Below are positions 24,810-32,303 of a stretch of 32,621 nt of DNA, in pieces. Positions within the stretch are counted from its first letter, which is position 1. The number at the start of each line of letters is the position of its first letter. The notes beneath the pieces were generated by a model. The model was not told the origin of the DNA and searched no databases. It worked only from the letters and a program-made list of their open reading frames with translations. Location: positions 1-32,621 of the forward strand of contig JACQOJ010000010.1 in assembly GCA_016202605.1 (NCBI GenBank), given 5' to 3'. This DNA is from Betaproteobacteria bacterium (lineage in GTDB: Bacteria; Pseudomonadota; Gammaproteobacteria; Burkholderiales; SG8-41). Made by a program: the position numbers and the translations under genes.

Positions 24810-25826
24810 ATGAAAGCAACCGATCACGAAGCACAAACAGGAGTTGCGCGGTTTCACCGCGAAGCGCTGGTGATCGACGCATTGACGCCGCTTTATGTGC
24901 TCGATGAGCCCTATTTGCAGGGTTTGGTCGAAGGCGGGGTCGATGCGGGATTCCTGAGCATCGCTTCACCCCAGACGTGGGACGAGGTGCTGCGGCGGAC
25001 GGAAACAGCGCTCACAAGAATCGAAAAGAGCCCGACCCTGACACTCGCTACTTCGGCCGCCGACGTCCGGAAAGCAAAACGGGAGGGAAAGATCGCCCTC
25101 GTGCTGATCACCCAGGCGGCCGACATGATCGAGAAGGACCTGCAGCGTGTCGGCATTCTGTATCACCTCGGCTTCCGTGTGCTGGGAATTTGCTATACCT
25201 TCGCCAACCTGCTGGGCTGCGGCTGCGGGGAGCTGAAAGACGGCGGCGTCACATTCCTGGGCCGGGACTTCATCGCGGCGGTCAACGAACTTCCGCTGAT
25301 GCTCGACGTTTCGCACGCCGGCCATCAGACCTCGCTCGATGCGGTCCGGTTGGCGCGGGCGCCGGTCGTTACCCACGCGAACGCGTACGCAGTGACGCCG
25401 AACGACCGCAACAAGAAGGACGACGTGCTGGGTGTGGTCGCGGAAAAGCGCGGGGTGATCGGGCTGAATGCTCTGCCGAGCGCCGTCGCGCCGCAAAACC
25501 CGGGCCTCGAGCACATGCTCGGGCACGTCGACTACATCACCGGCAAGTTTGGCATGGACTGCATGGGATTGGGCCTGGACTATGTCGAGGGCTTCAAGCG
25601 TGAGGGCAAGGTGCTGCCCCAATCCGTCAGGAACAGGACGCTGCGGCCGGATATCTTCGGCTCGGTCGACGACTTTCTGAATCAGGCATATGCAAAGGAT
25701 CTGGAAAGAATCGAAAAGCTTCCAAATCTCACGGCAGCGCTTTTGGGTCGCGGTTACCCGCAGGATCAGGTGCGGAGCATACTCGGCGAAAACTGGCTTC
25801 GCGCATTTGAGCGTTTCGTAGGTTAA
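24810..25826 (+). CDS. Peptidase M19 (membrane dipeptidase) family protein with a partly lost zinc site
   Basis: The 338 residues follow the renal-dipeptidase/M19 barrel. GFRVLGICYTFANLLGCGC (121-139) matches the family's YN-x-N-x-x-GxGC block. His169 (MLDVSHAG) and His189 (VVTHANAYA) correspond to the second pair of zinc ligands, and Asp257 (GLGLDYVEG) to the catalytic Asp. The N-terminal HxD is missing: VIDALTPLYV stands where VIDGHND is usual, and the bridging Glu region reads LITQAAD. It may bind one metal, or catalyse something other than dipeptide hydrolysis; a known M19 branch shows similar changes. There is no signal peptide. It lies between lysR and a Bug gene in an apparent operon. 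Confidence 0.85.
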   Translation: MKATDHEAQTGVARFHREALVIDALTPLYVLDEPYLQGLVEGGVDAGFLSIASPQTWDEVLRRTETALTRIEKSPTLTLATSAADVRKAKREGKIALVLITQAADMIEKDLQRVGILYHLGFRVLGICYTFANLLGCGCGELKDGGVTFLGRDFIAAVNELPLMLDVSHAGHQTSLDAVRLARAPVVTHANAYAVTPNDRNKKDDVLGVVAEKRGVIGLNALPSAVAPQNPGLEHMLGHVDYITGKFGMDCMGLGLDYVEGFKREGKVLPQSVRNRTLRPDIFGSVDDFLNQAYAKDLERIEKLPNLTAALLGRGYPQDQVRSILGENWLRAFERFVG

Positions 25827-25849
25827 CCAGTCTTGGGAAAGGTGAGACC

Positions 25850-26839
25850 ATGCGAGTGACGATGCAGGAGAACGGATGTTCAACGCGGGCGGCATTCGCT
25901 GCCGTCATTCTGGGACTGACAGCAGTCGCGGCGGACGCAGCCGAAACGTATCCCAGCCGGCCAATCCGGGTGGTGGTGGGCTTCACCGCCGGCACGACTA
26001 CGGATTACACGGCGCGTCTGCTCGGGGAAGGACTGTCACAGCGCTTCGGACAAAACGCGGTCGTGGAAAACCGTCCGGGCGCGAACAGCGGTCTCGCCAA
26101 CCAGCTGGTGAGCCAGTCCACGCCGGATGGCCATACGCTGCTGATCGGCACATTGAGTCTGGTGACCGGCCCCATGCTCTACAGGAAACTGCCGTTCGAT
26201 CCGAAGGACCTGATACCCGTGAGCCTTGTGGTGCTCTCACCCAACGTGATCTGCGTCTATCCGGGAGTTCAGGCGCGCACGATCAAGGATCTCATCGCGC
26301 TGGCGAAATCGCAGCCCGGCAAGCTCCGCTATGGATCGTCGGGACGCGGAAGCTCGGCGTTTCTTACCCTTGAATTGTTCAAATCGATGGCCGGCGTCAA
26401 CCTGCAGGAGATACCGTACAAGGCAACATCTCAGGCGGTCGCCGACACGATGGGCGGCCAAATCGAGATCTATCCGCCGAATCTGGTGTCCGCCATTCCC
26501 ATGCTGAAGACGGGACGGTTGCGGGCTCTCGCCGTGACGAGCGCGAAGCGTTCGCCGATTTTGCCCGATGTTCCGGCGGTGAGCGAGGTTGTGCCGGGGT
26601 ACGACGCGACGACGGGTGTGTATGGCATCCTGGTTCCCGTCAAGACTCCAGAGGCGATCATCGAGCGCTTGCATCGCGCGATCGCCGACGTTACGCGCTC
26701 GCCTTCGTTCAAGGAGGACATGGAGAAGCGCGGCGGTGAAGCGTTGGGGAGCACCCCGCAGGAATACGCCGCCTATCTCAAGCGGGAACGGGACAAGTGG
26801 GGCAGGCTGTTCGCGCAACTCGGCATCAAGCCGGAGTGA
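25850..26839 (+). CDS. Bug/TctC-family solute-binding protein
   Basis: This 329-residue periplasmic receptor has a signal peptide (ending near DAAET, about residue 32). Landmarks are VVVGFTAGTTTDYTARLL, VVENRPGANSG, STPDGHTLL, RYGSSGRGSSAF, EIPYKATSQ and GRLRALAVTSAKR. The ATG at 25850 follows AAGGTGAG. An ATG at 25862 is an alternative. The glycine-rich loop has Thr residues (GTTTD) where GGGTD is usual, hinting at a different ligand. It is the last gene of the lysR-M19-Bug run and ends 16 bases from the convergent Bug gene. Confidence 0.92.
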   Translation: MRVTMQENGCSTRAAFAAVILGLTAVAADAAETYPSRPIRVVVGFTAGTTTDYTARLLGEGLSQRFGQNAVVENRPGANSGLANQLVSQSTPDGHTLLIGTLSLVTGPMLYRKLPFDPKDLIPVSLVVLSPNVICVYPGVQARTIKDLIALAKSQPGKLRYGSSGRGSSAFLTLELFKSMAGVNLQEIPYKATSQAVADTMGGQIEIYPPNLVSAIPMLKTGRLRALAVTSAKRSPILPDVPAVSEVVPGYDATTGVYGILVPVKTPEAIIERLHRAIADVTRSPSFKEDMEKRGGEALGSTPQEYAAYLKRERDKWGRLFAQLGIKPE

Positions 26840-26855
26840 TCAGTCCGCGTCGGTC

Positions 26856-27854
26856 TCAACGCAGCGCGAGCCCCGCGTCCTTCACGAGCTTGCGCCACTT
26901 GGCGATCTCGGACTTGATGTGCGCGCCGAATTGCTCGGGACTGCTGCCCACCGGCGTCGATCCCTCCGCACTGAAGCGCTGCGCGACGTCGGGTGATTTC
27001 AGCGCCTCAGCGATGCCCGCGGAGAGCTTGTTGACGATCGCGCGCGGGACCTTGGCGGAAGTCACCAGGCCGTACCACTGATCGACTTCGTACCCGGGCA
27101 CTCCGGATTCGGCGATGGTCGGCAGCTCCGGCGCGGCGGAAGCCCGCTTGCTCGTGGACACTGCAAGAGGCCGCAGCCGACCCGCTTTTATGTGGCCTCG
27201 GATGCCGAGCAGCGTGCCGAAGCCGACCTGAATGTTTCCGGCCAGCGCATCGGTGATCACCGCAGCGCCGCCCTTGTACGGAATGTGGGTCATCTTGGCG
27301 CCCGACAGGTGGCTGAACATTTCGCCGGCAAAATGCTGCAGGCCACCCGTGCCTGAAGATCCGTAATTGAGCTTGTCGGGGTTCGCTCTTGCGTGCGCGA
27401 CCAGTTCCTGCACCGATTTCGCGGGCACGGACGGATTGACATAGAGGACGTAGAAAAGCGAAGTCGCCTGCGATATTGCCTGCAGGTCGCGGGTGAGGTC
27501 GTAGGGCAGCTTCGGGTTGGTCGCGGCGTTGACGGAGTGTGATGCCGAGATGAGACAAATCGTGTATCCGTCGGGCGTTGCCTGCGCAGTGAGTTCGACG
27601 CCGATCGTTCCGGCAGCGCCCGGGCGATTGTCCACGACGACCTGGTGTCCCCAGCGGTCCGTGAGCTTCGCGGCGATCGCCCGCCCGGTCATGTCGGTAC
27701 CCGCGCCCGGCACGAACGGCACGATCAGGCGAATCGGTTTGTTCGGATAGTCTTTGGCGGCGTCGATCGGTGCGGCGAAAAGTGGCTGGACGGTCCAGAC
27801 GCCAGCGCACAGCGCCGCCGCCATCATCCGGAAAGCGTTGCTCGGGTAGGGCAT
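26856..27854 (-). CDS. Bug/TctC-family solute-binding protein
   Basis: This 332-residue periplasmic receptor has an N-terminal signal peptide (cleavage near LFAAP, residue 28). Landmarks are LIVPFVPGAGTDMTGRA, VVDNRPGAAGTIG, ATPDGYT, NYGSSGTGGLQHFAGEMF, HIPYKGGAAV and GRLRPLAVST. An AGGAA site lies 5 bases before the ATG at 27854. It lies 34 bases downstream of the ICL/PEP-mutase-type lyase gene in one operon. Its C-terminal PEQFGAHIKSEIAKW is nearly the same as in the condensed Bug remnant at the right end of the window. Confidence 0.93.
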   Translation of the reverse strand: MPYPSNAFRMMAAALCAGVWTVQPLFAAPIDAAKDYPNKPIRLIVPFVPGAGTDMTGRAIAAKLTDRWGHQVVVDNRPGAAGTIGVELTAQATPDGYTICLISASHSVNAATNPKLPYDLTRDLQAISQATSLFYVLYVNPSVPAKSVQELVAHARANPDKLNYGSSGTGGLQHFAGEMFSHLSGAKMTHIPYKGGAAVITDALAGNIQVGFGTLLGIRGHIKAGRLRPLAVSTSKRASAAPELPTIAESGVPGYEVDQWYGLVTSAKVPRAIVNKLSAGIAEALKSPDVAQRFSAEGSTPVGSSPEQFGAHIKSEIAKWRKLVKDAGLALR

Positions 27855-27888
27855 GGCATTTCCTGCTTGTCCTTGTTCGGCGGATATC

Positions 27889-28851
27889 TTACGCCTGTCC
27901 GCGCACGACGTAATCGACCTCTTGCGCCGAGCCGTATTTCTTTTCGAGCTGCTCGTCGAGCAGGAATTGAGCTTCGAGCTCGTTGACGAACGAATAGCCC
28001 ATCAGCTCGCTGATTTCTTCGGCACCGACGACCAGCTCCTGCCGCTCGGGTGGCTGATCCGTTTCCATGTTCTCCCGAAATGCCCGGAGCGCATCCTTCA
28101 TGCCTTTGATGGCAGCGGCGGTGAGCATGCGCGAATAGCTCACGCGTGCGACGCCGATGCTCTGCAGGCGCTTGACTGACACCAGCGGCGTGGTCGGGCG
28201 CCCGCGCAGCCCGATGCCCATGCTGATGCTGACGGGTGCCTGGACCTCGTCGACGAAGCGCTTGATCTCGTCTTCGGAACGGATCGCGTCGGGATACGCC
28301 ATGTCGGCGCCCGCCGCGATGTAGGTTTTCGCGCGCTCGATCGCGCGCTCGAGGCCCTCGACGGCGATGGCGTCGGTGCGGGCGTTGATGATGAAGTCGG
28401 GATCCCTTTTTGCCTTGACCGCGGCTTCGATCTTCTTCGCCATTTCGGCGGCGCTGATCAGTTCCTTGCCGCGCATGTGACCGCAACGCTTGGGACTCAC
28501 CTGGTCCTCGATGTTGATGCCCGCCACGCCGGCCTCCTCGAAGTACTGCACGGTGTGATAGACCGTGACCGCGTTGCCGTAGCCGGTGTCGGCATCGGAC
28601 ATCACGGGAATCGAGACGCTGCGCGCGATGTGATGGCAGCCGTCCACGTTGTCCCGCAGCGACATGATGCCGATGTCCGGCTGTCCGAGACGTGAGTTGG
28701 CAACCCCCGCGCCGGAGGTCGATGCGGCCTGAAATCCCGCCTGCTCGACGAGACGCGCGCTGTAGCCGTCGTAGATGCCCGGCGAGACGACGATCCTCCC
28801 GGATTGCAGCAATTCGCGCATGCGCCGGGCTTTGGTAATGGTGGGAGCCAT
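27889..28851 (-). CDS. Isocitrate lyase/PEP mutase superfamily lyase (2-methylisocitrate or dimethylmalate lyase type)
   Basis: The 320 residues form a Mg2+-dependent barrel that cleaves or forms C-C or C-P bonds beside a carboxylate. Metal-site residues are in MSDADTGYGN (84-93), Glu115 is in GINIEDQ, and the catalytic-loop Cys is in KRCGH (121-125). INARTDA is also present. KRCGH resembles the loop of methylisocitrate/dimethylmalate lyases and not the KKCGH of isocitrate lyase. A GAGGAA site precedes the ATG at 28851. It is the first gene of an operon with a Bug gene, under a promoter at 28890-28919. The substrate is uncertain; a 2-methyl-branched malate or citrate derivative is likely. Confidence 0.9.
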   Translation of the reverse strand: MAPTITKARRMRELLQSGRIVVSPGIYDGYSARLVEQAGFQAASTSGAGVANSRLGQPDIGIMSLRDNVDGCHHIARSVSIPVMSDADTGYGNAVTVYHTVQYFEEAGVAGINIEDQVSPKRCGHMRGKELISAAEMAKKIEAAVKAKRDPDFIINARTDAIAVEGLERAIERAKTYIAAGADMAYPDAIRSEDEIKRFVDEVQAPVSISMGIGLRGRPTTPLVSVKRLQSIGVARVSYSRMLTAAAIKGMKDALRAFRENMETDQPPERQELVVGAEEISELMGYSFVNELEAQFLLDEQLEKKYGSAQEVDYVVRGQA

Positions 28852-28889
28852 GATGGGTGTTCCTCGAGTGGTGGACGACCGCGCGATCG

Positions 28890-28919
28890 AATTTAGGTCG
28901 CAAGGTCAGCCGCTGTCAA
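28890..28919 (-). promoter_or_regulatory. Putative promoter of the lyase-Bug operon
   Basis: On the minus strand, a consensus TTGACA (28914-28919) is followed after 18 bp by TAAATT (28890-28895). The predicted transcription start is about 30 bases upstream of the lyase ATG. Confidence 0.5.
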
Positions 28920-29065
28920 GGCAGGCAGAGCTCAATGCAACGGCGTGCCGCTGGCGCCGAACCAACGCCAAGGTCGATTGATCGGGCGCGAGCTTGATGC
29001 AGCGCTGGATGATCCTCGGTGGGCGGCTACCGCCATGTGAGTCGCTCTTCATTCTAGATGTGGGT

Positions 29066-30265
29066 TCACTTCCATTTCACGTCTGGAAACAGCCGGCGGA
29101 CTTGACGATGACCAACAAGCCGACTGAACGTGCCGTAGCCGACCTTTTCCCGGCGCAGGCGTCCCGCAATGACTGCGGGGCTGATGTGCAGCTCGTCGGC
29201 CAGCGCATGAATCGTCTCAACCGACGGGCGCAGGAACGCGGGGCTGCGTTTCCACTTCGAGCGCGGAATAAATGCTTCGCGAGCAAGCCGGTTGGCCTCG
29301 ACTTCCTTGACATCATCGTCGCGCTCGTCCTCGACATCCTCGTCCGTGATGGCGAGTTTAGGATCGGAAAGATGCATCCATGCGTGAGCGAGCTCGTGCA
29401 TGAGCGTAAACCAGAAATTGTCAAGCCGGTCATGACGAATTGTCAGGCCGATAATTGGCGCACCATCTTCCCCGAGCATGGCAGCGCCATCAAGGTGCGT
29501 CTGCGCCAGTGCGGGCAGGACGACGAGGGCAATCCCCCTCTCGGCGAGAAACTCCTTCGCAAGACGCGGCCCGCTTTCTGCCCAACTGAGTCGCGCGACG
29601 TATCCGAGGAACTGCTCGTTCAGAGTGCCTGGACGCCGGGTTCCACGTTCCCGACGCGTCTCCTTCGCAAGCTCGCGCACCTTCCCAACCCACAGCCGCA
29701 AATTCGTCTTGTTGGTGTTTGGCGTCGAGCCGTAAGTGATCGTGTGTTTGAGGTAGAGTGGACCGTGCACGGGCTTGAGGTATCGCCGCACGATATCGCT
29801 GGTCGTCAGCCTCGCTGCTTCTTCATCGCTGAACCACCCGGACTTCACGAGCAACGGCACGGAAATATGTCCGGCATTCGCGCCCTCACCGTACGGCGCT
29901 TCCGGTTCACGGATGAGCAAATCGGCGGGAATCTGGAGCGTATCACTGAGTGCCCGCACCATCGTTAGCGTAAGAGGGCGCTTGCGCGCGAGGACTTCCG
30001 AAACCCGGTTTTTCCCGCCCAGGATCGGCGCCAGATCCTTTCTGCGCAATCCCTGCTCCTCCATACGGAACAGGATGGCATCGACCGGATCGGGCCGCTC
30101 AAACTTGAAGCGGTCTTTTTCGTAGTCCTCAACGAGTTTGGCGAGGAGTTCGAGCCGGTCACCGCCGGAAGTTCCGGGCGCAGGATCGTCAGCCGCAAGA
30201 CGCTCCACCTCAGCAAGATACGCGCGGTATTGTTCTTCGGTCTTGATAATTTTCGGTTCGATCAT
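29066..30265 (-). CDS. higA: HigA-type antitoxin fused to an ImmA/IrrE metallopeptidase-like domain (second locus)
   Basis: The 399 residues are a second, sequence-distinct HigA/ImmA fusion. The N-terminus (IIKTEEQYRAYLAEVERL) and the helix-turn-helix around GLRRKDLAPILGGKNRVSEV (about 73-92) match the HigA group that pairs with the E. coli-type HigB toxin. The C-terminal half holds HELAH (near 290-294) with the third-ligand region KEVEANRLAREAFIP. ATG is at 30265; an in-frame GTG at 30268 directly before it is equally possible. It lies a few bases after the higB-like gene on the same strand. The antitoxin looks intact, although its partner toxin is damaged. Confidence 0.9.
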   Translation of the reverse strand: MIEPKIIKTEEQYRAYLAEVERLAADDPAPGTSGGDRLELLAKLVEDYEKDRFKFERPDPVDAILFRMEEQGLRRKDLAPILGGKNRVSEVLARKRPLTLTMVRALSDTLQIPADLLIREPEAPYGEGANAGHISVPLLVKSGWFSDEEAARLTTSDIVRRYLKPVHGPLYLKHTITYGSTPNTNKTNLRLWVGKVRELAKETRRERGTRRPGTLNEQFLGYVARLSWAESGPRLAKEFLAERGIALVVLPALAQTHLDGAAMLGEDGAPIIGLTIRHDRLDNFWFTLMHELAHAWMHLSDPKLAITDEDVEDERDDDVKEVEANRLAREAFIPRSKWKRSPAFLRPSVETIHALADELHISPAVIAGRLRREKVGYGTFSRLVGHRQVRRLFPDVKWK

Positions 30266-30277
30266 CACTCTCTCAGT

Positions 30278-30556
30278 TCATGCGTTTCGTGTATTCGGCG
30301 TGAGGCCGATCCATTGAACAACAGCGATGCCGGTCTTATATGCGATCTGCACTTCCAATCTGTAACGATTGCCCTTGACGTTGAATATCACCACGTTGTC
30401 CGCCAGAAAACTCGCCGAGGCGTAACTCTGCTTGATGTCCTGTGATGTTTTCCATTGCGCTGCCTCAGCATTTGCCAGCCAGTTCTCGATCCATGAACGG
30501 GCGTCCGCATGAGCGCCAACGAACTCATCGAGCTTGCCGCGCCCGATGATCCGCAT
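30278..30556 (-). CDS. higB: HigB-family toxin with frameshifted C-terminus
   Basis: The 92-residue frame starts MRIIGRGKLDEFVGAH and contains WKTSQDIKQSYASASFL and VIFNVKGNRYRLEVQIAY, the core of E. coli-type HigB. The family normally ends WIGTHAEYD or similar. Here the frame reads WIGLTPNTRNA, while the next frame reads HAEYTKRMN and stops at 30273. One missing base near 30300 (GGC-CT-CAC in place of GGC-NNN-CAC) therefore explains the loss. Restored, the gene would run 30273-30556 and encode about 94 residues, ending 7 bases before higA. The toxin may be inactive or weakened, unless this is a sequencing error. ATG 30556 is preferred over the open frame to 30607. Confidence 0.85.
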   Translation of the reverse strand: MRIIGRGKLDEFVGAHADARSWIENWLANAEAAQWKTSQDIKQSYASASFLADNVVIFNVKGNRYRLEVQIAYKTGIAVVQWIGLTPNTRNA

Positions 30557-30584
30557 CTGATGCTTTCGTCCATTGCATTTGTGA

Positions 30585-30613
30585 ATGATAGCAGAAAGTT
30601 CCCACAATGGGAA
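30585..30613 (-). promoter_or_regulatory. Putative promoter of the second higBA locus
   Basis: On the minus strand, TTCCCA (30608-30613) and TATCAT (30585-30590, with an upstream TGC extension) are 17 bp apart. The -35 element lies inside the inner of two operator-like dyads, as expected for an autorepressed toxin-antitoxin promoter. Confidence 0.5.
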
Positions 30614-30640
30614 TCCAAGATAAGGTTCCCGATATGGGTA
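30599..30640. promoter_or_regulatory. Paired operator-like dyads upstream of higB
   Basis: TTCCC-ACAAT-GGGAA (30599-30613) is a perfect 5-bp dyad. TTCCC-GATAT-GGGTA (30626-30640) is a near copy. Their centres are 27 bp apart. The inner copy covers the -35 box, fitting cooperative repression by the HigA-type antitoxin (inference). Confidence 0.5.
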
Positions 30641-30708
30641 GACGTCGGGTGGGAGACTCTGAGCACGGCTCCCAGTTGTGTTTTTGAAAATACGGGGCTT
30701 TGTGGGGA

Positions 30709-32106
30709 CTACGCAGCGGCAGCGCGCTGCGGACGAGCGCTCTCGCCGGCAGCAAGCGCAGTAACTTCTCGCACGGCGTTCAGGTTCTCGAAATTCTGTA
30801 CCGCGGCATACAGTCTCGCGACCGCGTCCGGCTCCAGGGCACGCGCGCTGCAGTTCTCGAATTTTTCCTTGAGAAGCGCCTTGGGCAGCGGGTTGTCCGA
30901 AGTGCGGCCGAACGGCTGGTCCACTTTGCCGCTGAACGTTGCGCCGTCCCTGGTGTGCACTTTCACTTCGGCCCCGAAGTGGTTCTCGGCGGGAAACTGG
31001 GCGGTGGTGTACGGGGCGACGTGAATGCGTGGCAGCAAGCGACGTACTGCGGCATCCAGATAGGCGCTGCCTTCAAAGTGTTCGAGCATGATCTTGCGGT
31101 CGGTTATCGCTCGTGCAAGACAGTATTGAAGGCTGAACTTGGCGTCGAGCTCGCTCTTCGGATCCGGGCGGTTGGTATGCTCGAGCCGGCGCGCGTGGGT
31201 CCATGCCTCGATGCGTTCGACCTGATCGGGCTTCAGGTCGTGCTTGCGCGCGAGCGCGAGCATCGCGTCGAGAGCCGGGTGCGTGCTTCCGCAACAGGGA
31301 TACTGCTTGATGGCGATGCCGGGTTTCACGATGTCGAACGGATCGGCCCAGTGCGCGAAGATGCGCGCGATGTCATAGGTGCCTTCGCCGTTGAACACGT
31401 TGAGAAAGCCTTGCTTGTGCTCGAACACCCCTGCCGCGTTGGCGGTGAAACCCGCGCGCGCAAGCTGTGCGGCGAAAAGGCCGCTGCGCGTGCAGTGGCC
31501 GACGTGCAGCGGTTTCACCATCGTGCCGAAGTTGGACTTGATGCCCGCCGCGAGCGAAGCCGCGATGGCGAGAGCGGTGGCCGTGCGTTCTTCGTCGAGT
31601 CCCATCAGTTTCGAGCACGCTGCGGCGGCGCCGAAGACGCCGAGTGTCGCGGTGGGATGCCAGCCCTTGGTGTAGTGGTGTAAATGAACGCCCATCGCGA
31701 TCTTCGCCTCCACCTCGAACCCGGTGACATAGGCCAGAATGAATCGGGGGCCGTTGGCGCCCATATCGTCGGCGAGCGCGAACAGCGCGGGCAGGATCGG
31801 CACCGAGGGATGTCCGCCGAACGTATTGTTGCAGTCGTCGAAGTCGAGCGCGTGGGACGCGGTGCCGTTGATGAGCGCCGCTTCCAGCGCGCCGATCCGT
31901 TTTCCCATCCCGAATACGGCGCTCGCGCCGGCGGCGGGCGCGCCGATGGCGTCCGCCACCAATCGCGGCGCCGGTTCGCGGCTGCCGGCGAGCGTCACGC
32001 CGAGAAAATCCAGGATGCCGACCCGGGCCCAGTGCGGGGCTTCCGGCGGCAGATCCTCGTAACGCAGCGCATGGATGCGTTTTGCAAGTTCGAGTGCTAT
32101 GGACAT
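30709..32106 (-). CDS. MmgE/PrpD-family protein (second copy)
   Basis: The 465 residues carry the family signature NGTASHALDFDDC (80-92), then NTFGGHPSVPILPALFALAD and the C-terminal KQYPCCGSTHPALDAMLAL segment. The family covers 2-methylcitrate dehydratase, cis-aconitate decarboxylase and related enzymes. ATG 32106 follows an excellent AGGAGG site; the longer open frame to 32181 runs into a repeat element and is rejected. It is clearly different from the PrpD-like protein at 20108-21481 and probably has a different substrate. It follows a Bug remnant and an inverted-repeat element on the same strand, as if once part of a Bug-PrpD operon. Confidence 0.9.
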   Translation of the reverse strand: MSIALELAKRIHALRYEDLPPEAPHWARVGILDFLGVTLAGSREPAPRLVADAIGAPAAGASAVFGMGKRIGALEAALINGTASHALDFDDCNNTFGGHPSVPILPALFALADDMGANGPRFILAYVTGFEVEAKIAMGVHLHHYTKGWHPTATLGVFGAAAACSKLMGLDEERTATALAIAASLAAGIKSNFGTMVKPLHVGHCTRSGLFAAQLARAGFTANAAGVFEHKQGFLNVFNGEGTYDIARIFAHWADPFDIVKPGIAIKQYPCCGSTHPALDAMLALARKHDLKPDQVERIEAWTHARRLEHTNRPDPKSELDAKFSLQYCLARAITDRKIMLEHFEGSAYLDAAVRRLLPRIHVAPYTTAQFPAENHFGAEVKVHTRDGATFSGKVDQPFGRTSDNPLPKALLKEKFENCSARALEPDAVARLYAAVQNFENLNAVREVTALAAGESARPQRAAAA

Positions 32107-32121
32107 TGGACCTCCTGCTGT

Positions 32122-32301
32122 TGGAACCGCCGATGAACGCAAATTAACGCCGACAGGATCGACATCAAAACCGAAAATCAATAGACAGGATCAACAGGAC
32201 CTGCAGGATTTTCCCGGTGTATTGAATGAATCCTGTCAATCATGTGAATCCTGTCTGTTCGCTTCCTGGTTTTCGTCGGCCGGCGTTTATCCGCGGTTCC
32301 T
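32122..32301. repeat. MITE-like inverted-repeat element, about 180 bp
   Basis: The ends are imperfect inverted repeats. On the left is GGAACCGCCGATGAACGC (from 32123) with a following TTAACGCCGAC; on the right is GTCGGCCGGCGTTTATCCGC with a following GGTTCCT (to 32301). Inside, AGACAGGATCAACAGGA and ATCCTGTCAATCATGTGA/ATCCTGTCTG form a second, inner inverted repeat. No protein is encoded. The GATGAACGC/ACAGGAT vocabulary resembles dispersed intergenic repeats found in many bacteria. It separates the second PrpD-like gene from the Bug remnant. Confidence 0.65.
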
Positions 32302-32303
32302 CG

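Noticed and set aside
32122-32301. CRISPR array suggested by repeated ACAGGAT/ATCCTGT units
   Set aside because: Units are short, inverted instead of direct, unevenly spaced, and no cas genes are present.
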